DNA of 64,000 nt from Fructobacillus sp. CRL 2054 (GCF_028764065.1 NZ_JACOFN010000002.1:90017-154016), one strand, 5' to 3'. Counted from the first letter of the stretch, positions 27,755 to 36,735 are shown. Notes: a model not told the origin generated them from the letters alone. Program-made: numbers and translations.

Positions 27755-29155
27755 ATGGGACTTTTTGATATCTTTAAAAAGAAGAAGCAGGAAGAACCGG
27801 TCGTTCAACCGGAAGAGGACAAAAAAGAAGAATCTGTTCAACATGAGTCTGAAGAATCTGAACAGGTTGAAGCTGTTGAAGAAGCCGAGGAGCAGACGGA
27901 AGATGATTCTGCCCCAGTTGTTTCAGACGAACAGGAAGATGAAGAAGATTCCGATGAGAAAACTGTCTTAGAAGCAGTGGATGCAACGGAAGAAAAGATT
28001 GAAAAATCAACGGCATTAGATGCAGAATCAGTTGAACAAGAAGCTCCTGTTGCTGCTGTAGAAGACTCATCTGAAAAAGCAGATGAATCAGTTGCAGAGG
28101 ACGAAGAAGATCGTGCGGCCGAATTGTCAGTAGCTGACTTGGAAGAAGTTTCTGATCAGGCTGATGAAGAATCTGACGATAACGTTGAGGAAGAGGAATC
28201 AAAGCTCGAAGAAGAGAACGAACAAGCCGTTTACGAAAAGGGCTTGACGCAATCTCGTAAGGGATTTGCGGACCGTTTCAACCGTTTCTTGGCTAACTTC
28301 CGTTCGGTTGATGAAGATTTCTTTGAAGATTTAGAAGACACCTTGATTGGGGCCGACTTGGGCTTTGATTTGGCCATTAGTATTTCAAACAAGGTTCGTG
28401 AAGAAGTCAAACTTGAAAACATCAAGGATAAGGGAGCCATTCGTGACTTAATTATCCGTTTGATGGTTGAATCCTACGAAGAACAGGGGAAGGAAGAAGA
28501 CCAGAGCATGCATTTTGCACCTGCTGGTCAGCCAACGGTCATTCTCTTTGTTGGTGTCAACGGTGTTGGTAAGACGACAACCGTTGGAAAGATGGCCCAG
28601 CGTTATAAGGACGAAGGAAAGTCGATTATGTTGGCAGCTGCCGATACCTTCCGTGCTGGAGCGGTTAAGCAGTTACAAGAATGGGGTAATCGTGCTGATG
28701 TGCCGGTTGTCTCAGGCCCTGAAAAGGCGGATCCATCATCTGTTGTCTATCAAGCCGTCGAACGTGCTAAGAACGAACAGGTCGATGTGTTATTTGTTGA
28801 TACGGCCGGTCGTTTGCAAAACAACGTGAACTTGATGCAAGAGTTGGCGAAGATGAACCGTGTGATTAAGAAAGTCCTACCAGATGCACCGCAAGAAGTG
28901 CTTTTGGTGCTGGATGCCACGACTGGGCAAAATGCCTTACAGCAGGCTAAGTTATTCAAGGATTCATCTGAAGTTACTGGATTGGTTTTGACCAAGATGG
29001 ACGGAACCGCCAAGGGTGGTATCGTCTTTGCCATCCGTGACCAACTCCACCTTCCTGTGAAGTGGATTGGCTTTGGGGAAAAGGCTTCTGATTTACGTGT
29101 CTTTTCCGCCGAAGACTTTGTTTACGGACTCTTTAAAGACTTGGTACAAGGCTAA
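27755..29155 (+). CDS. ftsY: Signal recognition particle receptor FtsY
   Basis: The SRP receptor GTPase that docks ribosome-nascent-chain complexes at the membrane. An acidic, low-complexity A domain fills about the first 155 residues; the NG domain follows with G1 GVNGVGKTTTVGKMA, the insertion-box block LAAADTFRAGAVKQL, G3 DTAGR and G4 TKMDG. An AAAGGAGGG site precedes the ATG. Its stop overlaps the ylxM start by one base. Confidence 0.97.
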   Translation: MGLFDIFKKKKQEEPVVQPEEDKKEESVQHESEESEQVEAVEEAEEQTEDDSAPVVSDEQEDEEDSDEKTVLEAVDATEEKIEKSTALDAESVEQEAPVAAVEDSSEKADESVAEDEEDRAAELSVADLEEVSDQADEESDDNVEEEESKLEEENEQAVYEKGLTQSRKGFADRFNRFLANFRSVDEDFFEDLEDTLIGADLGFDLAISISNKVREEVKLENIKDKGAIRDLIIRLMVESYEEQGKEEDQSMHFAPAGQPTVILFVGVNGVGKTTTVGKMAQRYKDEGKSIMLAAADTFRAGAVKQLQEWGNRADVPVVSGPEKADPSSVVYQAVERAKNEQVDVLFVDTAGRLQNNVNLMQELAKMNRVIKKVLPDAPQEVLLVLDATTGQNALQQAKLFKDSSEVTGLVLTKMDGTAKGGIVFAIRDQLHLPVKWIGFGEKASDLRVFSAEDFVYGLFKDLVQG

Positions 29156-29496
29156 TGGATATTGAGCAGAAGAACAAAGTGAACGGCCTGCTTGCCTTTT
29201 ACGGGGATCTACTGGCTAAGAAGCAGCGGGCTTACTTGCAGTACTACTGCGAGGACGACTTTTCAATCATCGAAATTGCCGAAGAGGAGCAGGTTTCTCG
29301 TCAGGCGGTTTCGGATAACTTGAAAAAGGGTTGTGAGGCCCTGGACCATTACGAAGAAGTGTTGTCACTCTACCAGGATTCACTGAAACGACAGGCATTG
29401 GAGGAGAATCTTCTAGCCTACGTTGGTGCACACTATGAGCAGGACCAGAAATTAAAAGAATTAATTAGCCAAATGGTTAATCAAGAAATCAATTAA
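29155..29496 (+). CDS. ylxM: UPF0122 family protein YlxM
   Basis: A 113-residue helix-turn-helix protein conserved next to ffh in Firmicutes and thought to act with the SRP pathway. It has the sigma-factor region-4-like pattern QRAYLQYYCEDDFSIIEIAE then VSRQAVSDNLKKGCEAL. It starts at the ATG overlapping the ftsY stop (TAATG). Confidence 0.92.
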   Translation: MDIEQKNKVNGLLAFYGDLLAKKQRAYLQYYCEDDFSIIEIAEEEQVSRQAVSDNLKKGCEALDHYEEVLSLYQDSLKRQALEENLLAYVGAHYEQDQKLKELISQMVNQEIN

Positions 29497-29506
29497 AGAA
29501 GGGGGC

Positions 29507-29525
29507 AACTGGGTTTGACCCAGTT
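29507..29525 (+). other. Hairpin between Shine-Dalgarno and start codon of ffh
   Basis: AACTGGG and CCCAGTT form a perfect seven-pair stem with loop TTTGA. The only purine-rich site (AAGAAGGGGG, ending 29505) is one base before it and the ATG (29534) is eight bases after it. Folding would give an effective spacing of about nine bases. Confidence 0.7.
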
Positions 29526-29533
29526 AGCAGATT

Positions 29534-31003
29534 ATGGCTTTTGAAAACTTAACAGACCGCCTATCGAAGGCGCTCAAAAACCTAACCGGTAAGGGAAAGA
29601 TTCATGAAGAAGACCTTCAAGCATCTTTGAAGGAAATCCGCTTGGCTTTGTTGGAAGCCGATGTTTCTTACCCAACCGTCAAGAAGTTTATCGCGGCAAT
29701 CAAGGAAAAGGCGAAGGGCGCCGAAATTCTTGATGGCTTGAACGCACCTCAGCAAGTTGTCAAGATTGTGAACGACGAATTGACAGCCTTGATGGGTGAA
29801 GAAGCCGTTCCGTTGAACAAGTCCGAAAAGATTCCAACCATTATCATGATGGCCGGACTTCAGGGTGCTGGTAAGACGACGACGGTTGCTAAGCTTGCCT
29901 ACAAGTTGAAACGCGAAGAAAACGCTCGTCCAGTGTTGATTGCAGCCGATGTTTACCGTCCAGCTGCCATCGACCAGTTGGAAGTCTTGGGTAAGGATCT
30001 AGACATTCCTGTTTTCTCTGAGGGAACGGATGTTGACCCACGTAAAATCGTTGAAGATGGATTGGCAGAAGCCAAGGCCAAGAACAACGACTACGTCTTC
30101 ATCGATACGGCCGGTCGTTTGCAAATTGATGAAGCCTTGATGAACGAGTTGAAGGACATTGCAAAGATTGCCAAGCCAGATGAAATCTTGCTGACGGTCG
30201 ATGCGATGACTGGTCAGAACGCAACGGAAACGGCGGAAGGCTTTGCTAACGCCCTTGATTTGACCGGTGTTGTTTTGACAAAGTTGGACGGGGACACCCG
30301 TGGTGGTGCCGCCCTTTCAATTCGTGACGTAACGGGTAAGCCAATTAAGTTCGTTGGACAAGGTGAAAAGCCTACCGACCTTGATGTCTTCTACCCTGAT
30401 CGTATGGCCTCCCGTATCCTTGGAATGGGGGACATGCTGACTTTCATCGAAAAGGCACAACGCGAAGTCGATGAAAAGAAGCAGGCTGAGCAATTGGAGA
30501 AGATGCGTCAAAACACCTTCGATTTCAACGACTTCGTTGACCAATTGCGTCAGGTTCAAAACATGGGCCCAATGGAAGACTTGATCAAGATGATTCCTGG
30601 TATGGCTGGAAACCCTGCTTTGAAGAACTTGAGCATTGACCCTAAGACTTTCACACACATGGAAGCCATTGTCTCATCAATGACCAAGCAGGAACGAGAA
30701 AACCCTGATTTGTTGAACCCATCACGCCGTCGCCGTTTGGCAGCCGGTGCTGGTCGCCCAATTGTTGAAGTTAACAAGATGCTGAAGCAGTTTGACCAGA
30801 TGAAGAAGATGATGAACCAGGCCACGAAGGGAAACTTCTCTGGCATGGAACAAATGATGGGTGGCGCCGGTATGGACATGTCATCCATGATGGGTGGCGC
30901 TGGTATGCCTGGTGGTAACTTTGGACAAAAGGTTCAAAAATTTGCCATGAAGCAGGCTGCTCGTAAAATGAAAAAGATGAAGAAGAAGCGCGGTAAGAAG
31001 TAA
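29534..31003 (+). CDS. ffh: Signal recognition particle protein Ffh
   Basis: The SRP54 GTPase that recognises signal sequences and targets nascent membrane proteins. The NG domain has GLQGAGKTTTVAKLA, IAADVYRPAAIDQLE, DTAGR and TKLDGD; the C-terminal M domain is Met-rich with the 4.5S-RNA-binding block NPSRRRRLAAGAGR and ends in a basic tail. The 489 residues are family length. It follows ylxM by 37 bases that contain the start-region hairpin. Confidence 0.97.
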   Translation: MAFENLTDRLSKALKNLTGKGKIHEEDLQASLKEIRLALLEADVSYPTVKKFIAAIKEKAKGAEILDGLNAPQQVVKIVNDELTALMGEEAVPLNKSEKIPTIIMMAGLQGAGKTTTVAKLAYKLKREENARPVLIAADVYRPAAIDQLEVLGKDLDIPVFSEGTDVDPRKIVEDGLAEAKAKNNDYVFIDTAGRLQIDEALMNELKDIAKIAKPDEILLTVDAMTGQNATETAEGFANALDLTGVVLTKLDGDTRGGAALSIRDVTGKPIKFVGQGEKPTDLDVFYPDRMASRILGMGDMLTFIEKAQREVDEKKQAEQLEKMRQNTFDFNDFVDQLRQVQNMGPMEDLIKMIPGMAGNPALKNLSIDPKTFTHMEAIVSSMTKQERENPDLLNPSRRRRLAAGAGRPIVEVNKMLKQFDQMKKMMNQATKGNFSGMEQMMGGAGMDMSSMMGGAGMPGGNFGQKVQKFAMKQAARKMKKMKKKRGKK

Positions 31004-31049
31004 GAAACTTAAGAGTTTGTCTTATAACTAGTACTCTAGGAGAAGGTTC

Positions 31050-31859
31050 ATGACAGTTCAGTTAATTGCAACGGATTTAGATGCGACTTTTTTAAATGAT
31101 GAAAAGGGCTTTGACCACGCCTTGTATAACGAGATGGTTCAAAAGGTGAAGGCTGCCGGAGGTATCTTCGTTGTCGCCACTGGGAACCACCCCGCCAAAG
31201 TGAGCCATTTTTTCGATGGGGTTGACCAATCCTATACGTTGATTGCTAACAACGGTGCTGAAGTAGTGGGTGCTAAGGGAAATGTTTTAGCAACCTATGC
31301 TATTGAAAGCTCAGCCTTCGCCCCCGTTGTTGAGGAAGTGACTGCTGAAGCTGACCGTGCCGAAATGGGGCTCGTTTTCACTGGGACTGACAAGGCTTTC
31401 ATGTTGAAGTCACAGGCTGATTATGGCTTGGGCCGTGATAAGGCGGCATCTTACTTTAAGTCTTTGACTTTTATTGATGATTTATCTGAAATTGATGAAC
31501 CAATCCTCAAGATGACGGTTAATCTGCCTGACTATGAGTTACCATTTATTAAGCAAATTGAAGCAATGAACTTACCTGTCCACATTACTACTTCAGGTTA
31601 TGGAGCCATTGATTTAGTGGCACCAAATGTGAATAAGGGGGTTGCCTTAGCTGACCTAAGCAAACGTTTAGGAATTAAGGCTGAGAATATGGCTGCCTTT
31701 GGGGATGGCTTGAATGATTTAGAGATGTTGAACTACGTTGGTCATCCCTTTATCATGCCAAATGCCGATCCGCTATTACGCGGTCGTGGATTTGAAACAG
31801 AAGTTGCGGATAATAACCATGATGGTGTATTAAAGACAATCTTACAAAAATTATTCTAG
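31050..31859 (+). CDS. Cof-type HAD-superfamily phosphatase
   Basis: A 269-residue haloacid-dehalogenase hydrolase of the Cof (IIB cap) subfamily, probably dephosphorylating a sugar phosphate or cofactor phosphate. Motif I reads DLDATFL, with both catalytic Asp residues but Ala in place of the usual Gly. The Lys region (NKGVALADLSKRLG) and the Mg-binding motif GDGLNDLEML are present. The substrate cannot be read from sequence. AGGAGAAGG precedes the ATG. Confidence 0.9.
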   Translation: MTVQLIATDLDATFLNDEKGFDHALYNEMVQKVKAAGGIFVVATGNHPAKVSHFFDGVDQSYTLIANNGAEVVGAKGNVLATYAIESSAFAPVVEEVTAEADRAEMGLVFTGTDKAFMLKSQADYGLGRDKAASYFKSLTFIDDLSEIDEPILKMTVNLPDYELPFIKQIEAMNLPVHITTSGYGAIDLVAPNVNKGVALADLSKRLGIKAENMAAFGDGLNDLEMLNYVGHPFIMPNADPLLRGRGFETEVADNNHDGVLKTILQKLF

Positions 31860-31870
31860 AGGACTTCTGG

Positions 31871-31898
31871 TTGACATGTTGTTTTAGTAAACTAGGGG
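31871..31898 (+). promoter_or_regulatory. Possible promoter of the sortase gene
   Basis: A perfect TTGACA (31871-31876) is followed 16 bases later by a poor -10 (TAGGGG). Confidence 0.35.
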
Positions 31899-31919
31899 TA
31901 TCGACAGAGGGAGAGAGTC

Positions 31920-32687
31920 ATGAAGGAGAAAATTCGGAAGTACTTGCACCGCTTTTTCGGTTTGTTAACCATCGTCTTAGCCTGTTTGCTGGCCTGGCAG
32001 TGGGTTCAGAGTCAACCTGCAACTAGCCCGGTTAAGAAGACGACCAAGAAGGTATTAACACAAAAGCAAGGAAAGTATTCTACTAAAGAGCGGTCATCCT
32101 TAAAGGATGGGGTTGGTACGCAGGATCAGCAGAGTTTAGGGTTAACCAAACAGGGTTATGTAGCGATACCTAATCTCAGCATTCTATTACCAATTTACGA
32201 CAACGCTTATTCTAAGGTTGCCTTGGATAAGGGTGCGAACACCGCTCAAAAGGATACGGCTGTTCCTGTTATGGGACAGGGAAACTACACCCTGGCTGCT
32301 CATAATTGGAACAACGGCTATACCGGATTTTCTGCTCTGCAACAAAAGTTGAATCAAAATGCCCCTTACGAAAACGCTGATGGGACGCTTGGTAATTCCG
32401 ATTGGTTGAACGGCACGATGATTTATTTGGCCAATAGCAATGGTATTTACCGCTATCAAATCACCGGTCAGACAACGGTTGATCAAAACGATTCATCGGT
32501 TTTGAATCCTGATGATCGAATTGATAAGAAGGCTAAGGTAACGATTATCACCTGTCTTTTCCCTGATACAACGAAGCGTATTATTACGAATGCCAAGTAC
32601 GTTGGTTACCATAGTTGGACTCAAGCGAAGAGCGATGAACTTGGTTACTTTGACTTGTCGAAGCAAAAGACGAATATCTTACCCTAA
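31920..32687 (+). CDS. srtA: Class A sortase
   Basis: The membrane transpeptidase that cleaves LPXTG proteins and joins them to the cell wall. One N-terminal membrane helix (about residues 11-29) precedes the sortase barrel. The catalytic triad is visible: His128 in TLAAHNW, Cys212 in IITCLF and Arg220 in TTKRII. The 255-residue length fits class A. No substrate gene is adjacent, consistent with a housekeeping enzyme; the two LPXTG proteins at 45.3-48.7 kb are likely clients. ruvA follows within 15 bases. Confidence 0.94.
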   Translation: MKEKIRKYLHRFFGLLTIVLACLLAWQWVQSQPATSPVKKTTKKVLTQKQGKYSTKERSSLKDGVGTQDQQSLGLTKQGYVAIPNLSILLPIYDNAYSKVALDKGANTAQKDTAVPVMGQGNYTLAAHNWNNGYTGFSALQQKLNQNAPYENADGTLGNSDWLNGTMIYLANSNGIYRYQITGQTTVDQNDSSVLNPDDRIDKKAKVTIITCLFPDTTKRIITNAKYVGYHSWTQAKSDELGYFDLSKQKTNILP

Positions 32688-32699
32688 GGGAGCACAGTG

Positions 32700-33314
32700 A
32701 TGTACGAATATTTTAAGGGTCGAATTACTCAGATTACACCTGGAGCAATCGTGCTTGAAACAAAGGATGGCATTGGGTATAAAATCTATCCGGCTAATCC
32801 CTATCATTTTGAAGTGAACCAAGAGGCCCAGGTCTTTGTCGAACAAATCGTTCGTGAAACAGAATTGTCACTGTATGGTTTTGCGACGCTGACTGAAAAG
32901 CAGCTCTTTAACAAGCTATTGAACGTTTCTGGTATTGGCCCAAAGTCGGCCTTGGCCATTCTAGCCGGGGCCAAGCCCGCCGATTTGGTTGCTGCCATTG
33001 AAAATAGCCAGGTTGCTTACTTGACTCAGTTCCCAGGTGTTGGAAAGAAAACGGCTCAGCAAATTGTTTTGGACTTATCCGGTAAAATGGATGACTTCTC
33101 AAGTTTGGTTGACCAAACGAGTACGACTTTTGCAGATGCAAAAAGCACTGACCCGGTACCTTCACGGTCGAACCTCGAGGACGCTTTGGCGGCCTTGGAG
33201 GCTTTGGGATATGCCAGTCGTGATTTGACCAAGGTGAAGAAGGCCTTAGTCGGTGAAGCTGGTAGCACTTCTGATTTAATTTCCAAAGGGTTGACACTTT
33301 TGGTACAAGGATAA
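32700..33314 (+). CDS. ruvA: Holliday junction DNA helicase subunit RuvA
   Basis: The DNA-binding subunit of the RuvAB branch-migration motor (204 residues). The N-terminal OB fold is followed by helix-hairpin-helix motifs, seen as LLNVSGIGPKSALAIL and LTQFPGVGKKTAQQIV, and by domain III after an acidic linker. ATG 32700 sits seven bases from AAGGGAG and is preferred to GTG 32697. ruvB, usually the next gene, is not in this window. Confidence 0.95.
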   Translation: MYEYFKGRITQITPGAIVLETKDGIGYKIYPANPYHFEVNQEAQVFVEQIVRETELSLYGFATLTEKQLFNKLLNVSGIGPKSALAILAGAKPADLVAAIENSQVAYLTQFPGVGKKTAQQIVLDLSGKMDDFSSLVDQTSTTFADAKSTDPVPSRSNLEDALAALEALGYASRDLTKVKKALVGEAGSTSDLISKGLTLLVQG

Positions 33315-33363
33315 TCGGACTATCGTTTTTTAAGAGCGAAATGAAAAAGAAAATGGAGTAGAT

Positions 33364-33996
33364 ATGGTGATAATTACAGCGGGGATGATTGGTGTCGGAA
33401 AGACAACCTTAACAGAATTAGTTGCAAAGCACTTCGGCACACAGGCTTTCTTTGAACCAGTAGGGGATAACCCTGTTTTGCCACTCTACTATAAGGATCC
33501 TAAGCAGTATGGTTTCTTGCTCCAGATTTTCTTCTTGAACCGTCGTTTTTCAATGATTAAGAAGGCTTTGGCAGATAACAACAACGTCTTGGATCGTTCA
33601 ATTTATGAAGACGAACTCTTTACGGAAGAGAACCATAAGGACGGGAACATTTCTGATATGGAAATGGATGTCTACCATGATTTGATTACACGTATGATGG
33701 CGGAGTTGGACGAACTGCCAAAGAAGGCACCGGACCTTATGGTTTATGCGGATGCTGACTTTGATACCATTCTGCACCGCATTAAGAAGCGCGGTCGTGA
33801 CTACGAGCAGTTCGAAGATAATGATGAGCTATACAACTATTATCACAAGATGTGGGAAGCTTATCAGGGTTGGTACGACTCATACGATAAGTCACCAAAG
33901 ATGCGTGTCGATTTGCAAAAGTACGATTTGGAAGATCCTAAGAACCAAGAAATCGTCTTGAAGCAGATTGAAGATGAATTGAAGAAGATTCGTTAA
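33364..33996 (+). CDS. Deoxynucleoside kinase (dAK/dGK type)
   Basis: A salvage kinase of 210 residues that phosphorylates deoxynucleosides, probably deoxyadenosine or deoxyguanosine, feeding DNA synthesis. The P-loop GMIGVGKTTL, the FFEPVGDNP block, the DRSIYED motif and the lid Arg-rich stretch RIKKRGRDYEQ match the family. Purine versus pyrimidine preference is not certain from sequence. GGAG is five bases before the ATG. Confidence 0.9.
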   Translation: MVIITAGMIGVGKTTLTELVAKHFGTQAFFEPVGDNPVLPLYYKDPKQYGFLLQIFFLNRRFSMIKKALADNNNVLDRSIYEDELFTEENHKDGNISDMEMDVYHDLITRMMAELDELPKKAPDLMVYADADFDTILHRIKKRGRDYEQFEDNDELYNYYHKMWEAYQGWYDSYDKSPKMRVDLQKYDLEDPKNQEIVLKQIEDELKKIR

Positions 33997-34009
33997 TAAT
34001 ATCTACAAT

Positions 34010-34041
34010 AAAAAAGCCATCCGAATGGATGGCTTTTTTAT
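34010..34041. terminator. Bidirectional terminator between the kinase gene and mscL
   Basis: AAAAAAGCCATCC and GGATGGCTTTTTT form a perfect stem with loop GAAT and A/T runs on both sides, serving converging transcripts. Confidence 0.93.
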
Positions 34042-34052
34042 TGTGCTAATGT

Positions 34053-34445
34053 TTACTTTGATTCGGCTTGCTTTGCCAAGAGTTCCTTGATTTCGCGAAG
34101 GGTAACCAATTCGTCAGATGGCTTGGCGGCTTCCTTAGCCTTTGGCTTCAAAACCGTCTTGTTCAAGAACTTAACGATTAAGAAGACAACGAAGGCAGTA
34201 ATCAAGAAGGTAATTGTATCGTTAATGAATGAACCGTAAGTAAAGACTAAGTTTGATGAAACACGTAACTTCAATTCGGTCAATGAATGGTCAGAACCTG
34301 TAAAGAACCCGAGAAGGGGGTTGATGAGGTTATTGGTAAATGATTTTACCAATGTCGTGAATGCACCACCAATGATAACACCAATGGCCATGTCAACGAT
34401 ATTTCCGCGGTTAATGAACTGTTTGAATTCTTGTAAGATTTTCAT
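34053..34445 (-). CDS. mscL: Large-conductance mechanosensitive channel
   Basis: A 130-residue channel that opens under membrane tension to release solutes during hypo-osmotic shock. It begins with the amphipathic helix KILQEFKQFINRGN and the pore helix DMAIGVIIGGAFTTLV, followed by a second membrane helix (about residues 72-96) and a cytoplasmic coiled-coil helix. It follows rqcH by 19 bases on the same strand and is likely co-transcribed. Confidence 0.96.
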   Translation of the reverse strand: MKILQEFKQFINRGNIVDMAIGVIIGGAFTTLVKSFTNNLINPLLGFFTGSDHSLTELKLRVSSNLVFTYGSFINDTITFLITAFVVFLIVKFLNKTVLKPKAKEAAKPSDELVTLREIKELLAKQAESK

Positions 34446-34464
34446 GTCTTTTTTCCTTATTGAG

Positions 34465-36180
34465 TTATTTCTTGAGTTTTTGTACTAAAGTTGCATCTGG
34501 CGTTACGTAGGTTGTTTGCTGACCTTCGAAGATAACAAAACCGGGTTTTGCACCATTTGGCTTACGAAGTTTACCGGCAGGTAAGTAATCAACGGGTACG
34601 TTGGCTGAATCGCGGGCCTTTGAGAAGTAGGCCGCTAGTTGCGCTGCTTCTTCTAAGGTTTCGGCCGATGGGTTGTCTGAGTCAATTAGGACGTGTGAAC
34701 CGGGTAGCTTTTGGACGTGTAGCCAAATTTTGTGACGATTTGTCTTTTTCAGAGAAAGTTGATCGTTTTGTAGATTGTTCTTTCCAACTTCGATGAGCGT
34801 ACCATCGGTTGAGACGAACTGATCAGGTTTTCCCATGACGTGCTTTGGCTTACGAGTTTGTTTACCCTTTGTTTTGACTTTGACTTTTTCACGTAAGTAG
34901 CCCTGCTCGATTAACTCGACCTTGATGTCAGCAACGTCCTTTGGTGAGGCAACGGCTAGTTGGGTTTGAATCTGGGAAAAGTAGTCGATTTCTGCTTGTG
35001 TTTCTTTTAGTTGACCCAATACGTGGTCCTTAGCCAGTCGTAACTTACGGTACTTGTGGAAGTAACGATTGGCGTTTTGCATACCGTCGAAACGGGGATC
35101 CAAGGCAATGGTTAGCAGATTGTTATTATCGTAGTAGTTTTCAATCTGAACCGAATTCATACCCTTCTTTACTAGGTGAGGGTAGGTAATCAGCAAATCA
35201 CCCTTAACCTTTAAGTCTTCCGCGTTTTCAGAGTCGACCAGCGTTTGGTTGAGTTTCTTTTCCTTACTCTGGTTCTTCTTCAGCTCGTTCTTAACTAAAC
35301 GAACGAGGGAAGCTGCCTGCTGGTTAACACGGTCGGCTTCGGCTTGGCCAGCAAAGTAGGCATCGAGAAGGTCACCCAAAGTCTGATAAGATTCGGCGGT
35401 GGAACCAACTTCCCCCCAGTCAAAGGCTGCGTAGCTCAATTTGTTCTTTTCGGAACGGTAGAGCGTTGGCTTTGGGCTGCTAAAGTGGTTGAGCCAATCA
35501 GTGGCCGTAGCCATGGCGTCGGAAGCACCGGATAGATGTCCTGCTAAGTTTTTGGCAGAGATACCAGAAAATCCCTGGTATTCTTGCTGAATCGCTTTGC
35601 CCCAATCTGCCTTATCCGAATCGAGAATGATTTTGGCAAGTCCACCTAGGTCAGAAGTGAAAGGATTTTCCTTATTCTGTGCCGGTGGCAGGATGTAAGT
35701 GGCCCCTGGAATCAAGGAACGGACACGGTTTTGGTCCGAGGGAACGTGCTTGATTAGTTCAAGAATACGTTGATCTTTTTCACGAACTAAGAAAAGGTTT
35801 GAATGTCGTCCCATCATCTCTAGTGTTAGGAGAAGGGTTTGTTCATCTCCTAGTTCATCGTGAGTGTTCACGGCAAAGTGTAGGATTCGGTCGTTTTCCA
35901 CCTGGGTAACAGAATCTAAGCGGGCACCTTCCAAATTGCGACGCAAGAACATGGCAAAGTTAGTTGGCGTCTTTGGGTTTTGGTATGGAATACGTGTGAC
36001 CTGGGCACGGGCGTAGGCAGGGTGTGCCGATAGTAGGACAGGATAATTTTGTCCATTGTTACGGACAACTAAAATAATTTCGTTTGGATAAGGTTGGTGG
36101 ACTTTGGTGATGCGACCGCCAGCAAGGGTTTGATTTAGTTCATGCGCCAGGGCATGAACAAATAGACCATCAAGGGGCAT
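34465..36180 (-). CDS. rqcH: Rqc2/RqcH-type NFACT protein (fibronectin-binding protein A homologue)
   Basis: A ribosome quality-control factor that binds stalled 50S subunits and directs Ala-tailing of the nascent chain; older annotations call it fibronectin-binding. The NFACT-N domain starts DGLFVHALAHEL and contains the Asp-Arg pair in ENDRILHF. Helix-hairpin-helix and coiled-coil regions follow, and the NFACT-R domain shows IWLHVQKLPGSHVLI. An in-frame ATG 30 bases upstream is rejected because AAGGAGGAG lies immediately before the ATG ending at 36180. Confidence 0.93.
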   Translation of the reverse strand: MPLDGLFVHALAHELNQTLAGGRITKVHQPYPNEIILVVRNNGQNYPVLLSAHPAYARAQVTRIPYQNPKTPTNFAMFLRRNLEGARLDSVTQVENDRILHFAVNTHDELGDEQTLLLTLEMMGRHSNLFLVREKDQRILELIKHVPSDQNRVRSLIPGATYILPPAQNKENPFTSDLGGLAKIILDSDKADWGKAIQQEYQGFSGISAKNLAGHLSGASDAMATATDWLNHFSSPKPTLYRSEKNKLSYAAFDWGEVGSTAESYQTLGDLLDAYFAGQAEADRVNQQAASLVRLVKNELKKNQSKEKKLNQTLVDSENAEDLKVKGDLLITYPHLVKKGMNSVQIENYYDNNNLLTIALDPRFDGMQNANRYFHKYRKLRLAKDHVLGQLKETQAEIDYFSQIQTQLAVASPKDVADIKVELIEQGYLREKVKVKTKGKQTRKPKHVMGKPDQFVSTDGTLIEVGKNNLQNDQLSLKKTNRHKIWLHVQKLPGSHVLIDSDNPSAETLEEAAQLAAYFSKARDSANVPVDYLPAGKLRKPNGAKPGFVIFEGQQTTYVTPDATLVQKLKK

Positions 36181-36202
36181 GGGCTCCTCCTTTTTATAAG
36201 TA

Positions 36203-36230
36203 ACTATCATTCATTATAAAGCATGATAGT
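36203..36230 (-). promoter_or_regulatory. Inverted repeat around the rqcH -10 element
   Basis: ACTATCAT (36203-36210) and ATGATAGT (36223-36230) are perfect inverted repeats with 12 bases between. The interval holds TATAAT on the minus strand (36213-36218). No good -35 box is seen. It could be an operator or a hairpin in the 5' end of the transcript. Confidence 0.5.
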
Positions 36231-36271
36231 GGGGAATACATGGAATGCTTGCAGTCTTAAGAAAAGCAAAA

Positions 36272-36304
36272 GAAAAAGCCCCATTCTGCATAGCAGAACA
36301 GGGA
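36272..36304 (-). terminator. Rho-independent terminator after rpmF
   Basis: On the minus strand CCCTGTTCTGC pairs with GCAGAATGGGG and is followed by CTTTTTCTTTT. Confidence 0.88.
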
Positions 36305-36316
36305 CTCTTAAATAAA

Positions 36317-36490
36317 TTACTTCTTTTCAGTAACTTGCTTACCGTTGTACATTCCTGAAGGAGAAACGCGGTGAGCAACGCGGTATTCACCAGTAGTCTT
36401 GTCCAAAGTAATGTTTGGCACGTTCAAACCGATGTGTCCGCGGCGGTTACGCTTGTGAGACTTTGAGTTCTTGTTTGATGGGGTAGCCAT
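36317..36490 (-). CDS. rpmF: 50S ribosomal protein L32, cysteine-free form
   Basis: A 57-residue large-subunit protein read directly from the minus strand. It starts [20 protein letters not shown] and ends with a [24 protein letters not shown] tail. It has no cysteine, so it is the zinc-independent form; lactobacilli usually carry a similar one, whereas Bacillus L32 has a CxxC zinc finger. AAAGGAGGTG precedes the ATG. Confidence 0.95.
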   Translation of the reverse strand: MATPSNKNSKSHKRNRRGHIGLNVPNITLDKTTGEYRVAHRVSPSGMYNGKQVTEKK

Positions 36491-36528
36491 TACAGCACCT
36501 CCTTTCGGTTCAATTTATCAACTTTTTA

Positions 36529-36557
36529 AGTTTATCTAAGATTTACCCTAATGTCAA
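36529..36557 (-). promoter_or_regulatory. Promoter of rpmF
   Basis: On the minus strand TTGACA (36552-36557), a 17-base spacer and TAAACT (36529-36534). Confidence 0.75.
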
Positions 36558-36641
36558 TAAGTAGGCCAGAAACAATCAAGAAATTTCCGGACTTTTACGT
36601 ATAACTAAGTATGGGAACGGTTAAAGTCGTCTTTGTGGTAT

Positions 36642-36671
36642 TTGCTGACTCCCGACAGTTAATATTATAAA
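36642..36671 (+). promoter_or_regulatory. Possible promoter of the alcohol dehydrogenase gene
   Basis: TTGCTG (36642-36647) and TATAAA (36666-36671) are 18 bases apart, leaving a leader of about 60 bases. Confidence 0.45.
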
Positions 36672-36735
36672 CTATGTGTGACAACCGGTTGCCATGAAAT
36701 TTTAACTTTGTTCAAAATAGAAAGGTGGACAAAAA

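Noticed and set aside
27774..28202. Long Leu/Gln-rich minus-strand frame opposite ftsY
   Set aside because: It is the antisense of the acidic FtsY linker; composition bias creates the open frame.
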